59,505 nt of DNA from JAWXCM01 sp034408745 (GCA_034408745.1 JAWXCM010000286.1:1-59505); one strand, 5' to 3'. Shown: positions 1 to 7,725, counted from the stretch's first letter. A program made the numbers and translations. Notes: generated from the letters alone by a model not told the origin.

Positions 1-99
1 CCTGATTCTAAGCGCTGCATTCCAGTATTTCCTCCGCGGAACCATACTGGGCAGCACTGCCCGGCTCGCCCCAACTACCGGTTAACTGCCGTTTTTAGG

Positions 100-297
100 T
101 TGAACCACACACCGCCCGTCAATAGTCCCGCGCCCTGTCAGTGCCGCGCAACCGTGGCGGGGAATACGCACTGTTCACACCACGACACCACGGTTTGCCC
201 GAAGTGCGGTGGATTGATACCTCGCAACGAGACTAAGGCCCATCGTGCCCTCATGCATCCATCAAAGCCTCAAAAGCCCAACAAGAGCGACCGTTGA
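100..297 (+). CDS. possible small Cys/His zinc-finger-like protein
   Basis: Reading frame of 65 codons from a TTG. The only recognisable element is a CPKC pair followed after about a dozen residues by HRALMH, a C2H2-like spacing. Its stop overlaps the ATG of the DUF433 fragment that follows (TGATG). The N-terminal half is low-complexity and rich in Pro, Ala and Cys. It lies in a stretch dominated by broken genes, no ribosome binding site is visible, and it may be non-coding. Confidence 0.2.
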   Translation: MNHTPPVNSPAPCQCRATVAGNTHCSHHDTTVCPKCGGLIPRNETKAHRALMHPSKPQKPNKSDR

Positions 298-443
298 TGC
301 CTGTGTGGGCAGACGTTCTCGAACTGCTCAGTTTCGGTGCCAGTTTTGAGGCGATTCTCCAGGACTATCCATACCTGGAGCCGGAGGACATCCTCGCTTC
401 CGTGGAGTACGCCGCCCGGCAACTCGAGATCCACATCCGTTGA
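297..443 (+). pseudogene. 3' fragment of a DUF433 gene
   Basis: Forty-eight codons matching the C-terminal two thirds of the intact DUF433 gene at 2743-2985: both contain the segments LELLS, GASFE, DYPYLE, EDILAS and EYAARQLE/D. The N-terminal strand carrying the CIRG-type motif is missing, so the usual DUF433 fold cannot form. DUF433 proteins are small, often act as antitoxin-like partners of PIN-like DUF5615 proteins, and are usually 70-80 residues. The fragment appears to be a leftover of duplication of the 2743-3312 cassette. Confidence 0.6.
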
Positions 444-450
444 AGGTATT

Positions 451-616
451 CTGCCTTGAAAAGACGTCATGGCCCCAGTTGCTTTACCCTGAAAGGATGA
501 GGAGTCAGCAATTACATGGCGCAAATTGACTGGTCCCAATGCCCTGCCGTGGAAAGCATACCCGGCAAGGTAAGCGGCGCCTGGGTGTTCAGGGATACCA
601 GGATGCCCGTCTCGAT
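451..616 (+). repeat. direct repeat, copy 1 (leader plus DUF433 5' end)
   Basis: About 166 bases, repeated at 3321-3485 with five substitutions and one single-base deletion that I can count. The repeat covers the untranslated leader of the DUF433 gene at 516 and its first 33-34 codons. No transposase or terminal inverted repeat accompanies it, so it looks like a segmental duplication. Confidence 0.9.
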
Positions 617-752
617 CGTGTTCGAGAATCTGGAGGCAGGAGCCACCGTCGCCGAAATCGCGGAATGGTTCGACGTCAGCCCGGACCAAATCCGGACGGT
701 ACTGGAGTTTGCGGCACGAACGCTGGAAGCCCCAGAGCCCGTCACTCGCTGA
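516..752 (+). CDS. DUF433 domain protein (putative antitoxin)
   Basis: 78 residues, the normal length for DUF433. Typical motifs are VESIPGKVSGAWVFRDTR (residues 12-29), then the helical half with ENLEAGATVAEIAEWF and a closing AARTLE. DUF433 proteins have a small helix-turn-helix-like fold and are commonly encoded just upstream of a DUF5615 PIN-like partner. Here the stop is followed at once by ATG at 753 (TGAATG), where such a partner begins but is broken. A GAGGAG element lies about 13 bases before the ATG. The antitoxin role is inferred from family context only. Confidence 0.8.
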   Translation: MAQIDWSQCPAVESIPGKVSGAWVFRDTRMPVSIVFENLEAGATVAEIAEWFDVSPDQIRTVLEFAARTLEAPEPVTR

Positions 753-860
753 ATGCTCGTCCTGTTCGATCACGGCACGCCTGCTCCGCTCGTCGATCTC
801 ATACAAGGTCATTCACGTCAGAACGGCAAAGGCGCAGGGCTCGCTGCTACACCGACATGG
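753..860 (+). pseudogene. DUF5615 PIN-like gene, only the 5' end left
   Basis: The first residues, MLVLFDHGTPAPL, match the usual start of DUF5615 PIN-like proteins, whose early Asp is part of the acidic site. After about 20 codons the similarity stops and the frame continues into Pro/Ser-rich, non-homologous sequence. The gene directly abuts the DUF433 gene at 516-752, the standard pair arrangement, so this appears to be a toxin-side partner lost by rearrangement. The exact end of the relic is uncertain. Confidence 0.5.
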
Positions 861-895
861 AGATCCCCCGACAACCCAGGTAACCACCTTCTTTC

Positions 896-1310
896 ATGGA
901 CGTCCGAACCTCCTGCACCTTCCTCGACAGCCTCGAACGCCCCACCAGCGACGAGCAAAAGCCGCTAAAATCGGTGCCTTCGAACTCCAGGTTCGCCCCA
1001 CCCAGCCGAGCTTCCAACTCCATCGAGTCGAGAGATCGAAGGACAAGAACTTCTGGTCCACACCCGTCAACCTCGACCTTCGGTTCATCGTCCATCGACT
1101 CGGACAGCAGCATCCTGCTCTGCTACGTCGGCCACACGACGATGCCTGCGACTGGGCTCGCCGCCACAAGCTGGAAACGCTCCCCACCACCGGAGCCGCC
1201 CAGCTCGTGGAACTCCGCGAAACCGTTCAGGAAATCCTGATTCCGCGGTACGTGGAGGTGAACCAACCCGCCCCGCCCAGGCCAGCCCTCTTCGCCACCC
1301 GCACGGACAC
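896..1310 (+). pseudogene. relic of a UvrD-like helicase N-terminus with RelE-fold domain
   Basis: Pieces in two frames resemble the start of superfamily I helicases that carry an N-terminal RelE-like domain. In one frame: MDVRTSCTFLDSLER, then after a shift AAKIGAFELQVRP, FQLHRVERSKDKNFWS and LDLRFIVHRL; then LLCYVGH in the first frame and HDDACDWARRHKLE, GAAQLVELRETVQEI and RPALFA in the second. The order and spacing fit one ancestral gene. At least two frameshifts are needed and the helicase motor itself is absent. The family assignment is from memory of the conserved pattern. Confidence 0.55.
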
Positions 1311-1507
1311 CGCCCGCACCGTCGCCCGAGCCATCGACAAACTGGCCAGCCTGGCACACGCAATCAGCAGAACCAGGCCCGCCGTCGAGATCAGAATCAC
1401 AGCAGACACTCGTACTGCGGAAACTCCGCAATTCCCCGCCTCTCAATCTGTCTCCGGCAACAAACCAACAAACCACCGCGAGCAGTCGACGCCGGACCGT
1501 GTGAAGC

Positions 1508-1732
1508 TCAGGCTTGCAGGAACGCATCCGGCGCAATATCGGCCTGCTTCAGAATGGCGCGAAGCGTGCCCTCAGGCATGTCGCCGGGATGGTTCGGCCC
1601 GGTGGTGTAGCGGTTCGTTATGGGATTGAACCAGATCTCGTGACTTCCGGCGGCCTGGCGATCAAACCCGAAACCGCACACCGTCAACCTACGAACGATC
1701 TCGCGATATCGGAATCCGGAAAGACGGCCCAT
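1508..1732 (-). CDS. hicA: HicA-type mRNA interferase toxin
   Basis: 74 residues with the HicA double-stranded-RNA-binding-like fold pattern: an LSGxxYREIVRRL helix, GFGF strand, then GSHEIWF with the catalytic-type His31, and a C-terminal PEGTLRAILKQADI segment. HicA toxins cleave mRNA and are neutralised by HicB. Its ATG directly follows the TAA of hicB with no gap, so the two are translationally coupled with the antitoxin gene first. No damage is visible, so this module looks functional amid decayed neighbours. Confidence 0.85.
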   Translation of the reverse strand: MGRLSGFRYREIVRRLTVCGFGFDRQAAGSHEIWFNPITNRYTTGPNHPGDMPEGTLRAILKQADIAPDAFLQA

Positions 1733-1963
1733 TTACGCAGCGACGACAATGGTATAGTCGCGACGGTCGCTGGTAGTTGACAGAGTAAGCACGTCCGCAC
1801 GTTCCCGCCGGGCATCAATGAGCTTACGCGCAACATCGCGAGCAATCTCGAGTGTCTCAGCAACCGTGCGGCCCTGCGCAACAAGGCCAGGCAACTCATC
1901 CGATGTAGCGAGGTACACCCCTTCAGGGAGTTCCTCCACCTGAATCCGGATAGCCAGTTCCAT
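1733..1963 (-). CDS. hicB: HicB-family antitoxin
   Basis: 76 residues of the short HicB/DUF1902 type: an RNase H-like partial fold with VEELPEGVYLATSDELPGL, then GRTVAETLEIARD and a helix ending in RKLIDARRE. It binds and blocks HicA and usually represses its own promoter. No separate DNA-binding domain is evident in the short C-terminus. It precedes hicA on the minus strand with a TAA/ATG junction. The upstream region 1964-2050 presumably carries the promoter; I could not place a convincing one. Confidence 0.8.
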   Translation of the reverse strand: MELAIRIQVEELPEGVYLATSDELPGLVAQGRTVAETLEIARDVARKLIDARRERADVLTLSTTSDRRDYTIVVAA

Positions 1964-2129
1964 GCGCCAATCCTAACATTAAATCGCACATTGTTCGCGT
2001 ACGTGAAAGTGCAGGAGTAGATGTGCGCAGCACGACTGCCGACCAGCCGCCGAGCACTTTCCGCGCCCACCGCGCCGTCGCGTTGCTCCTCGTGTTGCGA
2101 GCGAATCTGTTTCCCATCACACGGGCCTG

Positions 2130-2487
2130 AACCCCCAAAACCGTGTCGACCACCAGCCGCCCCGAGCCGCCCCCGGCGCAAACTCAATCGCGACCAGTTC
2201 CTGCGCCTGCGACACCGCCAGCAAACGAAGGGAGTCGTATCGACAAGCTGAACCATCGCGCTGTTTGACCCGATGCCTAACGGGTTCAGCTCAACTGACG
2301 CACGCCGTACAGGACATCGGCGCGCGTCGCATCCAGCCACGCAGATAGATTCATATCCCGGGTACGTTCCTTTGGAATGGCGGAATTGCCGAGCCGCAGC
2401 CGCGCCTGGCCGCATGGCTTCCTTCTCCGGCACGCCCTCACTGACCAGACGATCCACCGTCTCGGCCAGGTGATACTGGGAGCACTT
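2130..2487 (-). pseudogene. relic resembling an acidobacterial ADOP/MacB-like permease N-terminus
   Basis: Minus-strand fragments in shifted frames match the start of ADOP-type (acidobacterial duplicated orphan permease) proteins: YHLAETVDRLVSEGVPEKEA, then NLSAWLDATRADVLYGVRQL, a short NPLGIGSNSAMVQLVD, and AQELVAIEFAPGAARG. The order fits the cytoplasmic leader, first membrane segment and early periplasmic part of that family. Stops and frameshifts separate the pieces and the remaining several hundred codons are missing. The call rests on remembered family patterns. It supports an acidobacterial origin for the DNA. Confidence 0.45.
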
Positions 2488-2665
2488 CACCCGGCTGGCG
2501 TCATTCCCTCAGCTCGGACGCCGTCGTGACAAGGATCTGAAACCAGGTGTCAGGAGCTTGCCCGTCGGCGAGTACCTTATCCTCTACACCGTGCACGGCT
2601 CACACATCGTGATGGACCACGTGGTTCGAGGCCACCGCGACATAAGCATGGTCCTCCGCGGCTAA
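2474..2665 (+). pseudogene. 3' part of a ParE/RelE-type toxin gene
   Basis: The frame reads EHFTRLASFPQLGRRR, then GVRSLPVGEYLILYTV and RGHRDISMVLRG before TAA. This is the C-terminal half of a ParE toxin: a helix packing on the beta-sheet, then the central strands. A TGA lies just upstream at 2471-2473 and the N-terminal helices are not found. A second copy, fused to a DUF433 start and interrupted by a TAG, lies at 3486-3663. Confidence 0.65.
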
Positions 2666-2742
2666 ACCATGGAAATTCGACCTCCCACACCTTCCTCGAA
2701 AGCCTCACCCGGCAGGTCGCCATCGCGATAAACTGGAACTGC

Positions 2743-2985
2743 ATGGAGTCCATCACAAAGTCCGCACTGCTGTCGAGGATCACCATCAACGACGCACAAT
2801 GCAGCGGAAGGCCGTGCATTCGCGGGATGCGCATCCGCGTAGTCGACGTCCTCGAACTGCTCAGCTCCGGTGCCAGCTTTGAGGAAATTCTCGAAGACTA
2901 TCCTTACCTGGAGCGCGAGGACATCCTCGCTTCCATCGAGTACGCCGCCCGGCAACTCGATCACGCAGTTCTCATATCCGCGTGA
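2743..2985 (+). CDS. DUF433 domain protein (putative antitoxin)
   Basis: 80 residues, complete. It has the canonical early strand SRITINDAQCSGRPCIRG with the CIRG turn, then VVDVLELLSSGASFEE and DYPYLEREDILASIEYAA. It is immediately followed by a DUF5615 PIN-like coding region, the usual two-gene arrangement, and is the parent-like copy of the fragment at 297-443. An antitoxin function is inferred from this pairing. The ATG at 2743 is the only in-frame start that gives normal family length. Confidence 0.8.
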   Translation: MESITKSALLSRITINDAQCSGRPCIRGMRIRVVDVLELLSSGASFEEILEDYPYLEREDILASIEYAARQLDHAVLISA

Positions 2986-3027
2986 AGGTTCGGCGTCGAT
3001 AACCAACTCCCACCTGCACTGGCGAGG

Positions 3028-3312
3028 ATGCTCGCCTCCGAGTTCGGCGTTGACGCGGCTCACGTGGTCGATGTCGGTCTTTGCGAAGCCCCGGACGCTT
3101 TGATTTGGGAGTACGCAGCCAACACCAACTGCGTCCTGATCACGAAGGACCTCGACTTTGCCCGAATCGCCCTGCAACGCACAGAGTGCGCTCTCGTATG
3201 GGTCCGCCTTGGAAACCTCGCCCGTCAACAGCTCTTGCTTAAGATTCGCAATGTTTGGCCCCGCATTGTCGATCGCCTCCAGAGCGGCGAGCGCCTCATA
3301 GAACTCCGCTGA
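3028..3312 (+). CDS. DUF5615 PIN-like protein with displaced start
   Basis: From ATG 3028 it encodes 94 residues: SEFGVDAAHVVDVGL, then IWEYAANTNCVLITKDLDF with the acidic pair typical of PIN-like nucleases, and a C-terminal helix. The normal N-terminus, VDNQLPPALAR, lies just upstream in the same frame (2995-3027), but no start codon precedes it before the DUF433 stop at 2983-2985. Reading GTG at 2982 and removing one G near 2987 would give the usual MKFGVDNQLP start. So either the first strand with its Asp is lost or the gene is frameshifted. In either case it pairs with the DUF433 gene upstream. Confidence 0.65.
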   Translation: MLASEFGVDAAHVVDVGLCEAPDALIWEYAANTNCVLITKDLDFARIALQRTECALVWVRLGNLARQQLLLKIRNVWPRIVDRLQSGERLIELR

Positions 3313-3320
3313 AGACCAGC

Positions 3321-3485
3321 CTGCCTTGAAAAGACGTCATGGCCCCAGTTGCTTTACCCTGAAGGATGAGGAGTCAGCAATTACATGGCGCAAATTGACG
3401 GGCCCCAATGCCCGGCAGTGGAAAGCATACCCGGCAAGGTAAGCGGCGCCTGGGTGTTCAGGGATACCAGGAAGCCCGTCTCGAT
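3321..3485 (+). repeat. direct repeat, copy 2
   Basis: Second copy of the 451-616 segment, starting nine bases after the DUF5615 stop. It ends abruptly at 3485, where the DUF433 sequence switches to ParE-type sequence. Both partners have TCGAT at the junction. Confidence 0.9.
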
Positions 3486-3663
3486 TCGCCTCATCGATTC
3501 GATCACCGAGCATTTCAGCCGGCTGGCGTCATTCCCTCAACTCGGACGCCGTCGTGACAAGGATCTGAAAGCAGGCGTGAGAAGCTTCCCTGTTGGCGAG
3601 TAGCTCATCCTCTATACGGTGCGCGGCCCACACGTAGTGATCGAAAGTAGCATCCACTTTTGA
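3385..3663 (+). pseudogene. DUF433-ParE chimeric reading frame, interrupted by TAG
   Basis: The first 33 codons are the DUF433 start (MAQIDG..., SGAWVFRDTRKPVSI). They continue in frame into the ParE segment RLIDSITEHFSRLASF, QLGRRRDKDLKAG and RSFPVGE. TAG at 3601-3603 replaces the Tyr codon seen in the copy at 2474-2665, and the frame then carries on with LILYTVRGPHVVIE to TGA 3661. A 72-residue protein could be made, but both halves lack needed parts of their folds. It looks like a recombination product, not a functional gene. Confidence 0.65.
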
Positions 3664-3669
3664 CCTTGA

Positions 3670-3846
3670 CGGCTCTTTGGCAGCAGCTCTGAGGGCACGG
3701 AGTTCGGCTGGGACATACTGCAGGAGGCTGCGAACACGGTCGACAGCGGGCTGATTCGAACGCGCGCCATCGAGCGCAAACTTCGTGATGTGCAGGACGG
3801 GTCGGGTGAGGAAGACGCGCAGCCGTTCCTCACCGCGGTCGATTAA
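3670..3846 (+). pseudogene. C-terminal relic resembling RmuC
   Basis: The frame between TGA 3667 and TAA 3844 reads EFGWDILQEAANTV, then TRAIERKLRDVQ and a short acidic tail ending FLTAVD. The TRAIERKLRDV pattern is like the C-terminal helix of DNA recombination protein RmuC in many bacteria. The rest of the gene (over 300 codons) is absent; the ParE relic lies directly upstream. The identification depends on a short stretch and is tentative. Its TAA overlaps the stop of the convergent hydrolase gene. Confidence 0.4.
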
Positions 3847-4823
3847 ACAAATTTCTTTAAAAATTGCAGGATTTCTTCCCGCATGGCGGGGGTCTCCATG
3901 TGCTTTGTGTCGGGCGAGCGGAACAGCTTCCAGCGCTCCGGATGCCCGGCCTTTGCATACACACTCTTCAGCTCAGCGTCGATGCGGTCGAGCCCTTTGG
4001 GCGGAGTCAGTGCGTCGAGTTCGCCCGCCAGACCGAGGTGCGCACGCGGTGCGATCAGCGCGTTGATCTGCGCGGTAGTGAAGTGCTTCAGCAGTTTCGG
4101 CACATAGTAATAAACGCCGTGACCTTTCAGGTTATCGGCCTCGATCAGTGCCTGAAAGTCAGTGAGGCAGCAGATGTCGACCGTCACCTTCACACGCTCA
4201 TCGAGCGCGGCCAGATACCACGCAGCGGTGCTGCCCATCGACATCCCCAGCGTCGAGATCCGCGTTGCATCCACATCGGGCCGCGAGACCAGATAGTCCA
4301 TCGCACGCAGCGAATCGTAAACCATCATGCCCCACAGCACCTGCCCCTTCCAGAGCATGTCCTTAAAGACATCGAGTTCCGTGCGCGTAGAGCGCTCGCC
4401 GAAAACCCAGGTGTCGCAGCACAGCCCGTTCCATCCGAGCGAGGTCACCACTTCGGCGTACGCGGGCTTCGGAAGATAGGTCCTGCCTTCGAGGAATTCC
4501 TCCTTGCCGATCTTGTAGCCGCCGCCGTGCGAGTGATGAAACAGCATGGTCGGCCGGCGCCCCGTGGCACCCAGCGGGCTCACGAAATACGCAGGCACGG
4601 GCTCAATGCCATTCAGGTCGAGCTCCAGTTTCTCCAGTTTGTAACTGGCTCGGTTCTCGGTGGAGATCACACGCGCCGATATCTTCCGATTGCGCTCGGG
4701 CAGATCCCCGAGCAGCGAGTACAGTTCCTTTCGGCGGGCGGCGGGCGGGGCGGTCGACTGTGCAGCGTTGAGAGTCATAGCGGTTGTCGCGGCGGCTGTC
4801 TGGATGAGGTGTCTTCGGGTCAT
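3843..4823 (-). CDS. secreted alpha/beta hydrolase (esterase-like)
   Basis: 326 residues from ATG 4823; a TTG 30 bases upstream would only add a short, unlikely extension. The N-terminus MTRRHLIQTAAATTAM resembles a Sec/Tat signal sequence. The fold markers are FHHSHGGGY (oxyanion region), GERSTR and the nucleophile elbow GMSMGS with Ser195. A late Asp in GELDAL and the His in DTKHMETP would complete the triad. The layout is closest to acetyl-xylan-esterase or dienelactone-hydrolase-like enzymes, so a carbohydrate ester or similar is a reasonable substrate guess; the sequence does not fix it. It is divergent from bcp, with 44 bases between starts. Confidence 0.75.
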   Translation of the reverse strand: MTRRHLIQTAAATTAMTLNAAQSTAPPAARRKELYSLLGDLPERNRKISARVISTENRASYKLEKLELDLNGIEPVPAYFVSPLGATGRRPTMLFHHSHGGGYKIGKEEFLEGRTYLPKPAYAEVVTSLGWNGLCCDTWVFGERSTRTELDVFKDMLWKGQVLWGMMVYDSLRAMDYLVSRPDVDATRISTLGMSMGSTAAWYLAALDERVKVTVDICCLTDFQALIEADNLKGHGVYYYVPKLLKHFTTAQINALIAPRAHLGLAGELDALTPPKGLDRIDAELKSVYAKAGHPERWKLFRSPDTKHMETPAMREEILQFLKKFV

Positions 4824-4867
4824 TGGCTTTTTTGGAACAGGAGTCCCGTACAATCATCTACAGTCTT

Positions 4868-5335
4868 ATGTCCACACTGCAAGAGGGCGCGGCTGCGCCA
4901 CCCGTAGAAACGAAAACCGATACGGAAGCAACGTTCCGTCTCGCCGATCAACAGGGGAAGAGCGTTGTGCTTTATTTCTACCCCAAAGCCGACACGCCCG
5001 GCTGCACGACGGAAGCCTGCGAGTTCCGCGATGCCATTGAGGATTTTCGCGGTATCGACGCCGAGATTGTGGGCGTGTCGCCGGATGCTCCCAGGGCGCT
5101 GGCGAAATTCAAGACGAAGTTCAACCTGCCGTTCACATTGCTTGCCGATGAAGATCACAAGATCTCCGAAGACTACGGCGTGTGGGCGGAGAAGAGCATG
5201 TACGGGAAGAAGTATATGGGCGTGGAGCGCACTACCTTCATCATCGACAAATCGGGCAAGATCGCGAAGATCTTCCGCAAGGTGAAGCCCGCCGGACATG
5301 CCGAAGAAGTGAAGCAGGCGCTGGCCGCGCTTTAG
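4868..5335 (+). CDS. bcp: thioredoxin-dependent thiol peroxidase (Bcp/PrxQ)
   Basis: 155 residues, normal for Bcp. It has the peroxiredoxin active site YPKADTPGCTTEACEF with peroxidatic Cys46 and resolving Cys51 five residues later, then the family features FRD, LPFTLLADED and TFIIDKSG. It reduces hydrogen peroxide and organic hydroperoxides in the cytoplasm using thioredoxin. ATG 4868 is chosen over an in-frame upstream start at 4823 because the extra 15 residues do not match the family and would run into the divergent gene's start. It ends two bases before the stop of convergent mutS2. Confidence 0.92.
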   Translation: MSTLQEGAAAPPVETKTDTEATFRLADQQGKSVVLYFYPKADTPGCTTEACEFRDAIEDFRGIDAEIVGVSPDAPRALAKFKTKFNLPFTLLADEDHKISEDYGVWAEKSMYGKKYMGVERTTFIIDKSGKIAKIFRKVKPAGHAEEVKQALAAL

Positions 5336-5337
5336 TT

Positions 5338-7725
5338 TTAGTCGACTTTCAGCTCGACGATGGTTGCTCCGGCGCCGCCTTCCGCGGGTGTCGCCGGATA
5401 GAACTTGGATACGTGTGGGTGCTTCGTCAACAGCTCTGTGACGGCGCGTTTCAGCACACCCATGCCGAAGCCGTGCACGATGCGCACGCGATCTACCTCG
5501 GCCAGCGATGCCTGGTCGAGGAACTGATCCACGTGTTCCGTGGCCTCCACCGCGCGCTGTCCAATGAGGTTGATCTCGCGGTACGACACATCCCACTTCG
5601 GCCCAGACGACTGGAAGGTGACGTTCTTCGGCAGCCGCTTTTCGTCCGGAGCGTCGGGCAGAACTTCCTGCACATCGTCCATGCCGACCTGCATGCGCAT
5701 CAGCCCCGCTTCCACTTCAATCTTGCGGTCGTCGATGATGCGGAGCACCTTTGCAGGCTGACGAACACCGCGCAATCGAACGCGCACGCCTTCGGCAAGC
5801 TTCAGTTTGGGCGGCTGCTCCACCTTCGGCACCACGTCGCTGATGGCGAGTTGCAGTTCCTGCAGACCTTCCCGCCGAGCCTGTCCCACCTTGCGCCGCG
5901 CATCGTCGACCGCCTTGCGGTTGTCGCGATCCTGGCGGATGCTCTCGATGGTCTCCATCGCGCGCGCTTCGAAATTGGCGACCACTTCGTCGTAGTGCCG
6001 TTCCAGTTGCGTCAGCTTTTGCGTGAGACGCTTCTGATAATCGGACTCGAGCTCTTCCTGCCGCTTCTTCACCTGCGCGAGGCGCTGCCGCAGTTCCGAA
6101 TCGGCCGCGGTAGCCGATTCCACGCGCACGTGCAATTCGCTGAGGAACTTGGCGATGTCGCGCTCGGTGGTGGTCATGGCGGCGCGCGCACGTTCGATCA
6201 GCCGCGCCGGCAGCCCGAGCCGCGTCGCAATATCGATGCCCGCCGACTTGCCTGGCGCCCCGAGCCGCAGTATGTACGTCGGCTGCAGCGTGTCCTCATT
6301 GAAGCCCATGGAACCGTTGAGCACTGTCTCCGTGTTCGCACCGTACACCTTCAGCGCGAGCAGGTGCGTGGAGGCCAGTGTGAAGCAGTGGAGCAGACGG
6401 AAGTTCTCCAGAATCGCAACACCGAGAGCGCCGCCCTCTTCCGGATCCGTGGCACGCCCGAGTTCGTCCAGCAGCACCAGCGATTCGTCCGTCGCCACAT
6501 CCACCATCTCCCGAACGGTGCCGATGTGCGATGAGAAGCTGCTGAGGCTGGCTTCAATCGACTGCTGGTCGCCGATGTCGGCCAGCACCTGATCGAAGAT
6601 GGGGAACTCCGCTTCGGACGCGGGCACCGGAATCGCCGCATGCGCCATCAGCGCCAGCAGCCCAACGGTCTTCATCGACACCGTCTTGCCGCCGGTATTC
6701 GGCCCGCTGATCAACAGAATGCGCCGCGTGTCGTCCAGCTCAAGCGACACCGGGACGGCGCGCTTCCCCTGACGCCGCAGCACGTCGAGCAGCAGCGGAT
6801 GCCGAGCCTCGCGCAGCACAATGCGGCGCGCTCCGTCTTCCGGAAACACGGGCACGGTGCAATCGAACTGGCTTGCGAATGACGCCTTGGCAAACAGCAG
6901 ATCCATGTGGCTGAACTCGGTTTGCGTGCTGAGGATCGACGCGTAATGCTCGCGCAGCTTCGCCGTGATCTCGCGAAGAATGCGGTGCACCTCGCGCGTT
7001 TCCTCTTCGTGCAGCCGGACGAGTTCGTTGTTGAGGTCGATGGTCTCCAGCGGCTCAATGAACAGCGTCTGACCGCTGCCGCTGGCGCCGTGGATCACAC
7101 CGTCGACTTTGCGCCGCTGACCCGCGATCACGGGAACCACAAAGCGGTCGTTGCGAATCGCGATGTACTCTTCCTGCAGCACACCTTCTTCGCGATGCAG
7201 CCGCAGGAAGCGGTCCAGCGACTGCTGGATGCTGCGGCCCTGTTTCTCTATATCGCGGCGAATGCGTGCCAGCGCGACGCTGGCGTCATCGGCGACCTGT
7301 CCGTTGGGCAGGATCTTGCCCGTGATATCGCGGAGCAGCGTGCGGAAGTCGCCCATGCGCGACGCGCGCCGGGCGAGCAGCGGATATCGTTCGCTCTCGG
7401 CCGAGATCAACTGCCGGGTCTCGCTGGCGCGTTCGAGAAACGTGGCCAGTTGCGCGATCTCCTCGCCATCGAGTCCCGCGCCTTCGATTCGCAGTTTCTG
7501 GACCGACTGCGAGCAGTCCGTCGACCCTGTAAGCGGCGGTCTGCCGGATTCGCGCGAGAACTCCACCGCTTCCGACACTTCCGCCAGGGCGGCTCGCAGC
7601 CACTCGCGGTCTGAGCTCGGCTGCAGCTTCTCCAGTTCCGCACGGCCCAGCGGCCCGGCGATAAATCGCCCGAGCAGCTCTTTCAATTCTCCCCACTCGA
7701 GGAGTTCTCCACTAGTTCGAATCAT
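5338..7725 (-). CDS. mutS2: MutS2 family ATPase/Smr endonuclease
   Basis: 795 residues, the usual MutS2 length. It lacks MutS mismatch-recognition domain I. Core and clamp regions are followed by the ATPase with Walker A GPNTGGKT (341-348), Walker B-like LVLLDELGRATDPEEG and a following ASTHL. Then come a coiled-coil region rich in Gln and Glu, and a C-terminal Smr domain with VHGFGMGVLKRAV. The early Smr motif reads NLIGQR instead of the more common DLRG or DLHG form, so nuclease activity may be altered. MutS2 suppresses recombination and in some bacteria splits collided ribosomes. The ATG overlaps the NUDIX stop by four bases (ATGA). Confidence 0.93.
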   Translation of the reverse strand: MIRTSGELLEWGELKELLGRFIAGPLGRAELEKLQPSSDREWLRAALAEVSEAVEFSRESGRPPLTGSTDCSQSVQKLRIEGAGLDGEEIAQLATFLERASETRQLISAESERYPLLARRASRMGDFRTLLRDITGKILPNGQVADDASVALARIRRDIEKQGRSIQQSLDRFLRLHREEGVLQEEYIAIRNDRFVVPVIAGQRRKVDGVIHGASGSGQTLFIEPLETIDLNNELVRLHEEETREVHRILREITAKLREHYASILSTQTEFSHMDLLFAKASFASQFDCTVPVFPEDGARRIVLREARHPLLLDVLRRQGKRAVPVSLELDDTRRILLISGPNTGGKTVSMKTVGLLALMAHAAIPVPASEAEFPIFDQVLADIGDQQSIEASLSSFSSHIGTVREMVDVATDESLVLLDELGRATDPEEGGALGVAILENFRLLHCFTLASTHLLALKVYGANTETVLNGSMGFNEDTLQPTYILRLGAPGKSAGIDIATRLGLPARLIERARAAMTTTERDIAKFLSELHVRVESATAADSELRQRLAQVKKRQEELESDYQKRLTQKLTQLERHYDEVVANFEARAMETIESIRQDRDNRKAVDDARRKVGQARREGLQELQLAISDVVPKVEQPPKLKLAEGVRVRLRGVRQPAKVLRIIDDRKIEVEAGLMRMQVGMDDVQEVLPDAPDEKRLPKNVTFQSSGPKWDVSYREINLIGQRAVEATEHVDQFLDQASLAEVDRVRIVHGFGMGVLKRAVTELLTKHPHVSKFYPATPAEGGAGATIVELKVD

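Noticed and set aside
1123..1536. 137-codon open frame on the minus strand
   Set aside because: Low-complexity and overlaps a helicase relic; no homology pattern.
451..3485. mobile element bounded by the 166-base repeats
   Set aside because: No transposase or terminal inverted repeats, and no target duplications found; segmental duplication fits better.
4849..4854. TACAAT as a -10 box before bcp
   Set aside because: It is close to the consensus but no good -35 lies at the right distance (nearest TTGGCT is 19 bases away).
5182..6534. 450-codon open frame on the plus strand
   Set aside because: It lies antisense to mutS2, has His/Arg-rich composition typical of a reverse-frame artefact, and shows no motif.
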